The notes under the pieces are model-generated. The model was not told the DNA's origin and did no database searches. It saw only the letters and a list, made by a program, of their open reading frames with translations. DNA of 24,113 nt, from NCBI GenBank assembly GCA_900769765.1, contig CAAGHW010000049.1, forward strand, positions 1-24,113, read 5' to 3'. Each line of letters opens with the position of its first letter. Positions within the stretch are counted from its first letter, which is position 1. Shown here in pieces: positions 16,449 through 24,014 of this stretch. Made by a program: the position numbers and the translations under genes. The DNA comes from Bacteroidaceae bacterium (GTDB lineage Bacteria > Bacteroidota > Bacteroidia > Bacteroidales > Bacteroidaceae).

Positions 16449-17606
16449 TTAGTTCTCGTCATTAACATTTACGTCGTTGTCACCAGGAACGTATTCCCAA
16501 GGATCAAGTTCAAGCTCAAGCTTGATTTCCTGAAGACCATAAACAGTAATATTTACATTATATTGATTACCTGCCTTGAAATCCTTTACCAAACGAGCGC
16601 TCAAAGGAATACTATGAGGCTGGCCATTCTTATCAAGCTGAGTCATATGAATCTTTACATTGTATTCTGCCTGAGGCATAAGCATCAAAGACTCACCAAT
16701 ACGATCATACTTTGTATCGTCAGCAGCGTAATATTTAGGATTAACAGGTTGTAAAGCTACGAGATCCTTAGCCTTTTTCTCATCATCGCCGTCTCTCTGC
16801 TTTAGGAACACAGAAGAAACATTGTCGGCGTTCAAGAAATAATCAGCAGGCTCTGCTGTCCAAGCAACAACCATATCGGCAGTTGTTTTTGCATCAACAA
16901 TCTCAACAGCAGTGATTTCAATGCTCTCTTCAGCAGCTGTATGAGCTTTTACATTAAACACAAGACGAGTAAGCAAATGTTTGAATAAAAAGTGAGGATG
17001 TACACCCTTACGCGCAGAATATGCGCTATAGAAATCTGTAGCTTTTGCACCAAGCAAAGCATCCTGTCCTGCAGTAAGACCAGCCTTAGCAACCATCAAG
17101 TCCTGTGAACCGTCGATTCTTACAGGAAGAGTAAAATTGTCTGTTCCTTCAACAATAGCACCATCTGCCGCATCATCAGCATGGTAAGCGAAAAAATCGA
17201 AGTTACCTTTCATTGGATAGTACTTTCCGGTCTCAACTGTACCCAGAGCAGAAGCATTATTTGTTGCATCAGGGGCAAAAATTACCGTATTGTTGAAAAG
17301 GTCTGCATCTGCAACAGCACCAGTCTCATCCTTTGCAAGAGTAAGAGTATTCTTCTCGAACATATAAACGTTCAACTCTTCGCCACGCCAAACATTGTTG
17401 CCTGCAGCAATATCACCTACAGCACCTGTACCACGAGTTGCACTAGACTGTTGCTTGATGTCGACACGACCGTCTGTAACTGAGAAAAGAATAGGCAATC
17501 TGCCATCGTTTCCACCAGGTACACCCGCATTGTCGCCGTTGTTCTCTGAACAACTTACGAAACCTGCAGCCAAAAATGCAGCTGCTACGTAAAAAAACTT
17601 TTTCAT
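16449..17606 (-). CDS. Fimbrillin family protein, probable major pilin
   Basis: 385 residues with lipobox FVSC (Cys19), the Arg site at R58 (SSATRGTG), the segment FDFFAYHADDAADGAIV...IDGSQDL, and C-terminus FKAGNQYNVNITVYGLQEIKLELELDPW. It is clearly paralogous to the next upstream pilin (same FFAYH-DDA, IDG[ST]QD and YNV-VYG blocks). It is Ala-rich and, in the parts I checked, uses ATT/ATC for Ile and other codons favoured in dnaK, whereas neighbouring genes use ATA often. That suggests higher expression, so I take it as the shaft (major) subunit. It has the longest upstream gap within the pilin block (49-50 bp), with an AT-only hairpin in it. Confidence 0.85.
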   Translation of the reverse strand: MKKFFYVAAAFLAAGFVSCSENNGDNAGVPGGNDGRLPILFSVTDGRVDIKQQSSATRGTGAVGDIAAGNNVWRGEELNVYMFEKNTLTLAKDETGAVADADLFNNTVIFAPDATNNASALGTVETGKYYPMKGNFDFFAYHADDAADGAIVEGTDNFTLPVRIDGSQDLMVAKAGLTAGQDALLGAKATDFYSAYSARKGVHPHFLFKHLLTRLVFNVKAHTAAEESIEITAVEIVDAKTTADMVVAWTAEPADYFLNADNVSSVFLKQRDGDDEKKAKDLVALQPVNPKYYAADDTKYDRIGESLMLMPQAEYNVKIHMTQLDKNGQPHSIPLSARLVKDFKAGNQYNVNITVYGLQEIKLELELDPWEYVPGDNDVNVNDEN

Positions 17607-17616
17607 TTTGTAAAAA

Positions 17617-17645
17617 ATTTAAGTTAATAAATAGGTTAATTAAAT
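17617..17645 (-). promoter_or_regulatory. AT-only hairpin in the leader of the probable major pilin
   Basis: Pairs ttaattaaat (17636-17645) with atttaagttaa (17617-17627) with one bulged base. On the minus strand it is followed by a T6 run just before the ATG. It could be a weak attenuator or RNA-processing site. There is no GC in the stem, so stability is low. Confidence 0.25.
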
Positions 17646-17655
17646 CATTGTTTTT

Positions 17656-18957
17656 TTATTCTATATAATCCAATATATCATCTTCGTCTATATATATATC
17701 AATAGGGTCACCCCAATCAAGACCATCCATACTCAACTGAATCTGTTGGAAACCATAAACGTGCATTGTCACATTATACTGACGGCCGGCTTCAAAAGGT
17801 CTGTTTACAATTGTACCATCTTCGGCAACAGTTCGGTTGGTAAGGGCATAACGTGCTATATATCTATATTCTCTGCCGGTAGGAGCCTGATAAGCGCATT
17901 TTATGTAAAGATCGTAGCTGTCACGCGGAGGCAACAACAATCCTAATCCCAAATTGGCCAACAGCTCATTCTGTGTTACACTGTATGTATATTGCTCAAG
18001 ATTGGTTTTGCCGCCATCAACCTCGCCAACCTCATCGCACAAATGGATTTTCTCGAGTTTTTCACGGTCACCAATCATTGTCATTCCCAACTTTGATATA
18101 TCATCAGAAGCAACAGTCAGATTCCAATCCCTATGCGCCATTACGTATATATCCTGTATATATATACTCTCACTCAAGGCAGCTTCACCAATAAGGTTGA
18201 AGACAAAACGCGACATCTGGTGTTTCGCTTCAAAGACCGGTATGATAAAACGGTGACCTGTAAGCGTACTGAACACCAACTCACGGTTGAGAACATTCGA
18301 CAAGAACCACTTTTCGTTGTTGGCATCAATCTCGGCCAACTGTTTATCCTTAATTCCCGCAGCCGCAGTTATAATATCCTGTGTTCCGTCGATTTTTATA
18401 TCCATGTGAATATTATCCTTTTCACGCACAATACCCTCTTTAACTTCGGCATCATCGATGTGATATGCAAAGAAGTTATACTTATACTCCTGATTTCTCT
18501 GGCTATAATAATAAGGTATATTCATGTTCACAAAGTCAAGTACATCATTTTCCATCAACTTTGTTGCAGCACCCTTACCCGTTGCAGGGTCATCGATAAG
18601 ACATTTCATCGGCTCACCATCAGGCAAATCCTGTTCCAATACAAACGTTTTTCTATAATCGATATCTCCTCCGTAAGCATAGTTGTTCGTAAGGAACGAA
18701 TATACGTAGAATACAGCATTCTCTTTAACTGTAGGTCTGTCGGCTGCGATAGGGCCTATACCGCGACTCAATGTAACGTATGCGGGGTCTGTCATCGACA
18801 TCACGACAGGCACGGTTTCCATCACCGGGTCGTACGGAATAGTATCGGACGGCACGACATAATCGGGACTAATATAACTCTCATTACAACTGCACACAAA
18901 TGCGCCGCATGTAAAAGAGAATAAAGCAATAGTTAATATTCTGACTGTATTTTTCAT
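17656..18957 (-). CDS. Fimbrillin family protein, pilin paralogue with acidic tail
   Basis: 433 residues from the ATG at 18957 (an in-frame TTG at 18963 is less likely). The signal peptide ends in FVCSC (Cys24), and an Arg site follows at R65 (VTLSRGIG). It shares with the next gene YNFFAYHIDDAEVKEGIV, IDGTQDI, LLPPRDSYDLYIK and FEAGRQYNVTMHVYGFQQIQLS, so the two pilins arose by duplication. It is longer and ends in an acidic tail (DIYIDEDDILDYIE) that may set it apart as an anchor or first subunit. It also carries a 26-bp near-copy of sequence from the tail of the first gene of the operon (18614-18639), encoding LEQDLPDGE. It follows the DUF5119-like gene with a 6-bp gap. Confidence 0.82.
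   Translation of the reverse strand: MKNTVRILTIALFSFTCGAFVCSCNESYISPDYVVPSDTIPYDPVMETVPVVMSMTDPAYVTLSRGIGPIAADRPTVKENAVFYVYSFLTNNYAYGGDIDYRKTFVLEQDLPDGEPMKCLIDDPATGKGAATKLMENDVLDFVNMNIPYYYSQRNQEYKYNFFAYHIDDAEVKEGIVREKDNIHMDIKIDGTQDIITAAAGIKDKQLAEIDANNEKWFLSNVLNRELVFSTLTGHRFIIPVFEAKHQMSRFVFNLIGEAALSESIYIQDIYVMAHRDWNLTVASDDISKLGMTMIGDREKLEKIHLCDEVGEVDGGKTNLEQYTYSVTQNELLANLGLGLLLPPRDSYDLYIKCAYQAPTGREYRYIARYALTNRTVAEDGTIVNRPFEAGRQYNVTMHVYGFQQIQLSMDGLDWGDPIDIYIDEDDILDYIE
18614..18639 (-). repeat. 26-bp direct repeat, copy in the pilin paralogue
   Basis: 25 of 26 bases match 20221-20246. The shared core is caggcaaatcctgttccaa on the plus strand. On the coding strand both copies use identical codons for LEQDLP, then GAT or GGT, GGT, GA. 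Confidence 0.75.
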
Positions 18958-18963
18958 AAACAA

Positions 18964-20166
18964 TTATATATCGACATGTATATCTTCGCGAATAATCCAA
19001 TAGTCAATAGTTGTATCGGTCTCTTCACTCTCAATTATTTCGTCTTTTTTAAGATTCAATTCACGTTCTATCTCAAGTACAATTTTCTCATCACTTCCGG
19101 CAAGTACATAACCATACTTACGCATGGTGTTATACATGTTTATACCTACATGGAAAACTTTGGATTTCCTTCTTCCGTTATTTTCGGTATAAGTGTATAT
19201 AGCCAACTGCAATATACCGGGACCTGTATCAAGTTCCTTGCTGTTGCTTGACACAAGACCCATAACAGATATTTCGCCGGAATATGTTGAATTAGCCTCC
19301 CATACATCAGCAGTTCCACTAATATCATGCACGTCAAAGAAGGCCTTGTATGTCTTTCTAAAATCAAGTTTTCCGGTAATAAGGTTCATACCGCATGGAA
19401 TACCCGACATCTCCGCAATAATCTTTTCTACAATAACCGAGTCACGATTTATAGAGAAACGTATTTCAAAGTCCTGTGTCTTTTTGTCACAAGCGAGTGT
19501 AACGTGATTCTTCTTGCCATCCTCCAGATTATACATATCAGAAAATTGGAAATATATAGGAGAATTGCTTCTTGCAATATAGTCGGTATAAGGATTGAAA
19601 TCGAGCCATGATTTTCCATACTTGCTCATCACCTCATCTTTTCTATGGTAGCCCTTATAATATAGTTCAATAGCTTTGTTTGAGATTACGCTATCAATAA
19701 CGCCGTCCTGCGCAAACCAATTAGTCTTACTATTACGTTCAAACATAACATCAAATGTTATATCGGTAAGCGTATTGTTGAATGTTATGAAGCGATAATC
19801 ACCTCTTTTCACATAGAAGCGTTCGCCTGTTTCCGTTCCACCTTGCGACACTGCATCACGGGTTGCAGCAACCTTGTTCTCGACATCGGCAGTTTCCGGA
19901 TACGGTCTGTTATATATATATCTTCCCATAGAAGTCTCTTCGGTACATGGTGTCATATACGAACACTTCCATGAGCGCAGCACTCTATAAGCAACCACAA
20001 TCATTGAGTCGGGGACAGAAGATTCAGGAATACCGGTAAGGTCGTATGAAATCTCCACCTCCGTCAAATGCAAATGAGAATCCTCCATACAGATATCAAC
20101 CTCAGTCGTGCACGACAAGATGCACAACAAGGCAGACAAGACCATATATTTAATTCCTTTATACAT
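18964..20166 (-). CDS. DUF5119-like fimbrial lipoprotein
   Basis: 400 residues from the ATG at 20166; the in-frame TTG at 20205 is rejected because the signal peptide begins after the ATG and an AGGAG lies 11 nt before it. Lipobox CILSC puts the lipid Cys at residue 19, followed by CMEDSHLHLTEVEISYDLTGIPESSVPDSMIVV. This is like the start of DUF5119 lipoproteins (a D/E-[HS]-SH motif, then beta strand, then P-x-S-M), which sit in fimbrillin operons and are thought to serve as anchor or accessory subunits comparable to FimB/Mfa2. The rest is beta-rich (YVKRGDYRFITFNNTL, GEISVMGLVSS). The family call is by eye and could be wrong; a generic fimbrial lipoprotein is the safe reading. Confidence 0.7.
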   Translation of the reverse strand: MYKGIKYMVLSALLCILSCTTEVDICMEDSHLHLTEVEISYDLTGIPESSVPDSMIVVAYRVLRSWKCSYMTPCTEETSMGRYIYNRPYPETADVENKVAATRDAVSQGGTETGERFYVKRGDYRFITFNNTLTDITFDVMFERNSKTNWFAQDGVIDSVISNKAIELYYKGYHRKDEVMSKYGKSWLDFNPYTDYIARSNSPIYFQFSDMYNLEDGKKNHVTLACDKKTQDFEIRFSINRDSVIVEKIIAEMSGIPCGMNLITGKLDFRKTYKAFFDVHDISGTADVWEANSTYSGEISVMGLVSSNSKELDTGPGILQLAIYTYTENNGRRKSKVFHVGINMYNTMRKYGYVLAGSDEKIVLEIERELNLKKDEIIESEETDTTIDYWIIREDIHVDI

Positions 20167-20201
20167 TATATAAACAACTCCTGTTTTTACAATACTCAAA
20201 A

Positions 20202-22085
20202 TCAATCGGCAAGTTCTTTTTCACCACCAGGCAAATCCTGTTCCAAGAAGTCTGCCGCATTCTGCACCGCATCGGTCTCGGACTTTTCGTTTACCGATGT
20301 TTCCGAGGAAGCATCATCCTCACCACCATCAACAGAAAGATCTGACGATGAAGGTTTTACTTTTTTGCTCTGCTTGGTTTTCTTTACCTTCTGATTTTCG
20401 ACCTCCTCTATATTGTTTTTCTCTTTACTCTTTCCCTTCTTTTTGCCAGCCTTTTCATTAGCAGCATCACCCTTTGGCAATAGCGAATGACCCAACATAT
20501 CCTCAAGTACCGCCTGCCTATACACGTTTTGTGCCTCAATTTCGTCATTCAAAGCCTTGAACGAATAACTTTGAGGCGTTGCTAAAGCAAGAGTGTCGAT
20601 ACCGAATACAAAATCCAGACCGTATCCCCTACCAGCTTCACCTGTTATAACTTCCATCTGCACAGGTACAGCATCAAATTCTATCGCTTTATCCGATACC
20701 GATGTGTTGTATTTACTGTTAAAGGCACTTATACGGCCGTTCACATTGGACACAGCAAGCACCATAAGGTCAATGAGTCTTATATCAGAGACAGAATCAT
20801 TCTTTTCCAACAGCCTCAGACGCAATGTCTCATAGGAGTTCATCAACTGATCCTCGACCTGACCAAGGTTGGTCTCTTTTTTCACATCATCCCTATCCAC
20901 AATAGAATACTCCTCAAGCAGCTCATTCAGATACTCATCATCCAACTCCTTAATGGATGCGACTGTCCTGTTAGGAATCATTCTGTCATACTGCGCAAAC
21001 ATCTTTTCTGGAATCTCTATATAATCATACAGCAGACACAATTCCTTGAGCAACATCGTCGAATCAACTTCTGACGACTGCAACGCCAATTGGTTTATCG
21101 CACGTATTCTGTCATTCTTTTCCTTTATCAACAAGTTCAACGCCTTTAAAGTGTCGGACGACAGATAATCCTCGTGCATTATCTTCTTGTTAACAGTATC
21201 ATTGCCTTCTACAACCTTTTCGTAACGGTACGGAAGCACAAAATGCGCCATTTTATCGTCATAACTCTTACGCAATTCGTAAACAGCAGCATATTCGTCA
21301 ATCTTCGCTTGATCAACACCTTGAATCTGTCCTCTGATAGAGTTCAAACGATACACAAAAGCCACCCGGGCGTCCGTTATTACCGGGAAAGGCACAAAAT
21401 GAAAGCCTTTGGAACCCGCATACTCATAACAATCCACATCGGCATTGTAATAGAACATATCGTTCATAGACATTGCAAAACCGGCACTGAAACCCATTTC
21501 AAAGTCTATTGCCGAGCCATTCTTGTACTGATACAAAGGTATACTGTAACCGGCAGTGGCTCCAAAGCCGAAAGCATAGCCCTGATAACCCGTTTTCGCA
21601 AACTTGATTGTATATTTATCAAAAGCGAGATAAGGACCCAGATAAAAAGCCCGATGCCTGCGCGGATTCTCCCTTGCCAACAACGAGTAAGGACGCGTCG
21701 TAAGTTTATTCCAGAAATTCTTGAAACGGCCGTACTTTGCACACTCAAGAGAATCGAGCTGAAGTTCGCCCTGAGAAACATAACGCGTTCTGTAATACCA
21801 ACGCACCTCAGCTCTTGCACCGCCTATGTTGTACACATAGTCAGGATTGTAAGTACTCAAAGAAGCCGGATTATATCGTCCGTGTACCAGAGCCGAAACC
21901 TTTTTAAGGTCGTTCTGTATAAAACTGTACTCGACACCTAGGTTAGGAGTCATAAGCAACCAGCCTACAGAGTTGGTATGTATAGCAATCCTGTCCTTGA
22001 ACGGAACATTCAGGCTATCCTTTTCCATTGCCGAGTATGCCGGAACAAGCACACTTGACAACATCAAAAACACCAACAAACGCAT
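20202..22085 (-). CDS. DUF3575-like outer-membrane protein with long charged C-terminal tail
   Basis: 627 residues from the ATG at 22085; an in-frame GTG at 22097 would add only RIYM before the signal peptide (about 1-18, ends PAYS). Residues about 28-205 have DUF3575 features: KDRIAIHTNSVGWLLMTPNLGVEYSF, ARAEVRWYYRTR, GPYLAFDKYTIKF, GFGATAGYSIPLY. The middle (about 240-535) is helical and coiled-coil-like. From residue 539 the sequence becomes low-complexity: first Lys-rich (539-578), then acidic/Ser-rich to the end. This tail is unusual for the family and would be exposed in the periplasm or on the surface. First gene of the operon, so its translation follows directly from the operon promoter. 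It ends 35 bp before the DUF5119-like gene. Confidence 0.78.
   Translation of the reverse strand: MRLLVFLMLSSVLVPAYSAMEKDSLNVPFKDRIAIHTNSVGWLLMTPNLGVEYSFIQNDLKKVSALVHGRYNPASLSTYNPDYVYNIGGARAEVRWYYRTRYVSQGELQLDSLECAKYGRFKNFWNKLTTRPYSLLARENPRRHRAFYLGPYLAFDKYTIKFAKTGYQGYAFGFGATAGYSIPLYQYKNGSAIDFEMGFSAGFAMSMNDMFYYNADVDCYEYAGSKGFHFVPFPVITDARVAFVYRLNSIRGQIQGVDQAKIDEYAAVYELRKSYDDKMAHFVLPYRYEKVVEGNDTVNKKIMHEDYLSSDTLKALNLLIKEKNDRIRAINQLALQSSEVDSTMLLKELCLLYDYIEIPEKMFAQYDRMIPNRTVASIKELDDEYLNELLEEYSIVDRDDVKKETNLGQVEDQLMNSYETLRLRLLEKNDSVSDIRLIDLMVLAVSNVNGRISAFNSKYNTSVSDKAIEFDAVPVQMEVITGEAGRGYGLDFVFGIDTLALATPQSYSFKALNDEIEAQNVYRQAVLEDMLGHSLLPKGDAANEKAGKKKGKSKEKNNIEEVENQKVKKTKQSKKVKPSSSDLSVDGGEDDASSETSVNEKSETDAVQNAADFLEQDLPGGEKELAD
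20221..20246 (-). repeat. 26-bp direct repeat, copy in the first operon gene
   Basis: Partner of 18614-18639 (25 of 26 identical), encoding LEQDLPGGE near the extreme C-terminus. The copies are 1607 bp apart and flank the DUF5119-like gene. Confidence 0.75.
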
Positions 22086-22167
22086 ATATATACGCACTGG
22101 AGAATCTCTTTACAGTTAAATATCAAATACACTTTTCTGCTCTCTATTAGAGAGAACATATTATTTC

Positions 22168-22182
22168 AATTTTGCAAAATTA
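22168..22182 (-). promoter_or_regulatory. Probable fimbrial operon promoter with overlapping palindrome
   Basis: On the minus strand TAATTTTG (22175-22182) is a perfect TAnnTTTG -7 box, about 90 nt before the ATG. It overlaps a perfect 14-bp palindrome AATTTTGCAAAATT (22168-22181), which could bind a dimeric regulator. No TTTG lies at the usual 19-20 nt upstream; that position falls in a poly-T/TTTC tract. So the promoter may be weak or need an activator. Confidence 0.45.
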
Positions 22183-22389
22183 CCATCTTTTAACCAAAAA
22201 AAAAAGAAAAAATCAGAAAAACTACAAAATTTTAACAAATCCGCAACATCCATCCAACGCATTATACCACAAACGGTTACCACCCTGAAGTGTTCCACGT
22301 CAGCCCATATGAAAACCACCAAGTTTTTTACCCAAACCTCACGATTGCCATACACCCATACAACAGCTCCCATTTTATCGGGATTGCAC

Positions 22390-22420
22390 TTTGACCTTTG
22401 ACAAAAAAAATCTATTTTTG
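22390..22420 (+). promoter_or_regulatory. Consensus Bacteroidetes promoter for the PHP gene
   Basis: TTTG (22390-22393), exactly 19 nt, TATTTTTG (22413-22420): a perfect match to TTTG-N19-TAnnTTTG. The transcript would start near 22428, with a leader of about 52 nt to the ATG at 22480. Confidence 0.75.
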
Positions 22421-22479
22421 CAGAACGGGAACACCGTACGGACAAGAGTTGCAAAAGATTAAAAAAAACAACGGACAGA

Positions 22480-23715
22480 ATGAGAATCCTCAAAAAGATA
22501 TTAGGCATATCGACAAAAAGCATCGCCATCACAACAATTATCGCCATGATTGTCATCACAGCCACAAGCATAAGCCCTATATACAACTTTGAAGAGCCAA
22601 CGCCGTTCACAGGCCCCGACATATTCAATCCGTACAAAAATATTGACAAATTCACAGACGGGACAACCGAAGCAGACAGCCGATTATGGAAGAAAGCCAA
22701 TTTCCATGTACACACCCGAGTAAAAGGCATACTCAACGAATGCGACTATTGGCCGGGCGAAGTCCACGAACGTCTCGAAAAGTTAGGATACGACATCGTC
22801 ACATTCTCGAACCACAACGAGCTGACCGCCCACCCATTCGACAGCACGCTACAAGTAAATGTATATGAGCACGGATACAACATTTTCAAGTTCCATAAGC
22901 TCGTCTTCGGCAGCAAGGAAGTAAACCGCTTCGACCACCTGTTGCCGGTATCGGCATCACAGAAACAGTTCCAGTTCGACATGCTCGGCAAGGAGAGCGA
23001 CATCATACAATACAACCACCCGTTGCGCACCACAGGCACATCAAAGAGCCACATGGAAAAACTCTGCGGATACGACATCATGGAGCTCGACTGCGGCAAG
23101 AGCACCGAGAACGAATTTTGGGATTGGGCATTGAGCGCCGGACACTACAGTTTCGGACTGGCGAACGACGACCTGCACTACCCCGACAGGACAAGCAAGA
23201 CCGCTCGCCGCTGCAACTTCCTGCACACGCCTTCCGCAAGATACGACGACATAAGAGAGTGCCTGCTCGACGGATGCTACTACTCGATGCGCATACCCGA
23301 CTACGGCAACGGCGACTGGGAAGAGAAAACCAGAAGAAACCTGGATCTGCCATATATTACAGAGATAGGACTGAAGGACAGCACTATATACATAGCACTC
23401 TCTGTCACAGCCGACAGCATAAAGATATTCGGACAAGGACACACGATATTGCTATTGAGCAGAGATACAGCGTTTGCCGAATACACGATGCAGCCCGACG
23501 ACCATTACGCACGTTTCACGGCATACCTGCCAAGCGGCGAAGTGATATACAGCAACCCCTTCGCGCGCTACGACGCAAGCATAGCCGACAGCCCCGCAAA
23601 GCACACCGCGCACAGCATAGACATAACACTGACAACACTCTTCAACACCGCACTACTGGCATTGACCGCGTTACTTGTCATTTTATTGGTAAAAGTTGTA
23701 AAGTTTAGAGTGTAG
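22480..23715 (+). CDS. Membrane-anchored PHP-domain metallo-hydrolase-like protein
   Basis: 411 residues. An N-terminal hydrophobic segment (about 15-33) and a C-terminal one (about 386-405, followed by KVVKFRV) suggest a protein tethered at both ends with the catalytic domain in the periplasm. PHP metal-binding motifs are present: HVH (H76, H78), NHNE (N111-E114), E202 in IMELDCG, H180 in YNHP, and DLH (D231, H233). Motif II usually reads (T/S)DHN or TDHD; here the Asp is Asn111. PHP proteins are typically phosphoesterases; the substrate is unknown. It has its own strong promoter and diverges from the fimbrial operon, so a functional link is possible but not shown. A C-terminal domain at about 285-365 looks beta-rich. 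Confidence 0.78.
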   Translation: MRILKKILGISTKSIAITTIIAMIVITATSISPIYNFEEPTPFTGPDIFNPYKNIDKFTDGTTEADSRLWKKANFHVHTRVKGILNECDYWPGEVHERLEKLGYDIVTFSNHNELTAHPFDSTLQVNVYEHGYNIFKFHKLVFGSKEVNRFDHLLPVSASQKQFQFDMLGKESDIIQYNHPLRTTGTSKSHMEKLCGYDIMELDCGKSTENEFWDWALSAGHYSFGLANDDLHYPDRTSKTARRCNFLHTPSARYDDIRECLLDGCYYSMRIPDYGNGDWEEKTRRNLDLPYITEIGLKDSTIYIALSVTADSIKIFGQGHTILLLSRDTAFAEYTMQPDDHYARFTAYLPSGEVIYSNPFARYDASIADSPAKHTAHSIDITLTTLFNTALLALTALLVILLVKVVKFRV

Positions 23716-23720
23716 AGAAT

Positions 23721-23752
23721 GTATGGGGCAGACACGTCGATCTGCGCCATAC
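23721..23752. repeat. REP-like hairpin
   Basis: 12-bp stem with one mismatch: gtatggggcaga (23721-23732) with tctgcgccatac (23741-23752), loop 8. It lies 5 bp after the PHP stop and may serve as 3'-end protection or be a dispersed repeat. Confidence 0.6.
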
Positions 23753-23807
23753 GATAACCCCCTCCGAGGCAAGCCTCTCGTCGCCCCTAAAACAGAGGGA
23801 CAATATC

Positions 23808-23826
23808 GGGCAGGCCGACCCTGCCC
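23808..23826. repeat. REP-like hairpin, gggcagg/cctgccc
   Basis: Perfect 7-bp GC-rich stem with loop ccgac, followed by cctac. It resembles the (GTAGGGGC...GCCC)-type hairpins dispersed between genes in many Bacteroidales genomes. A small gaggc-aa-gcctc hairpin (23766-23777) lies just before it. Confidence 0.55.
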
Positions 23827-23896
23827 CTACAACAACCATAACCGCGAACAAGTGTAATTTCAAAAATAAAACCGGCATGGTGTTGAACAACAGCGA

Positions 23897-24009
23897 GTGT
23901 CAGTTCCAATAGAGGAATAAGAACAAAAGTGTTTGAGCGTGTGCGCCATACGATGCAGGCAGTGCGTGAAGCGAGTTCTTTTGTTCCCGAGATTGGAACG
24001 TTAAGACAC
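23897..24009. repeat. 113-bp nested imperfect palindrome
   Basis: Paired segments from outside in: gtgtc (23897-23901)/gacac (24005-24009), gttccaat (23903-23910)/attggaac (23992-23999), gaacaaaag (23921-23929)/cttttgttc (23978-23986). The loop is about 48 bp and contains the repeated tgcgccatacgat. Confidence 0.6.
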
Positions 24010-24014
24010 GAGCG

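Larger units (their letters stand above)
6803..22085 (-). other. Putative type V fimbrial operon
   Basis: All genes from 22085 down to 6803 lie on the minus strand with gaps of about 0-52 bp and no convincing internal terminator; one junction has overlapping stop/start (TAATG at 15186-15190). A single promoter candidate is visible upstream, and the first strong terminator is at 6742-6789. The content (DUF3575, DUF5119-like, several fimbrillins, OmpA-like protein) matches Bacteroidales type V pilus loci. Co-transcription of the last three genes is inferred from spacing only. Confidence 0.65.
22086..22479. other. Divergent control region between fimbrial operon and PHP gene
   Basis: About 390 bp without a credible gene. 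It contains a leader hairpin (ctctcta/tagagag, 22140-22154), a palindrome and -7 box for the operon (22168-22182), an A10-G-A6 tract (22196-22212), about 170 bp with nothing recognised, and the PHP promoter (22390-22420). I found no long inverted repeats flanking the promoter that would suggest site-specific inversion. Confidence 0.6.

Noticed and set aside
21174..21941. Plus-strand open frame of 255 aa
   Set aside because: Antisense shadow of the first fimbrial operon gene; Arg/His/Ile-rich, with no recognisable domain.
22098..22479. Invertible (phase-variable) promoter
   Set aside because: I looked for long inverted repeats flanking the promoters and found only short local hairpins; no recombinase gene is nearby.
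22161..22736. Minus-strand open frame of 191 aa across the divergent control region
   Set aside because: It overlaps the start of the PHP gene and runs through both promoters and the poly-A tract. It has a Phe run from that tract and no signal or family features.
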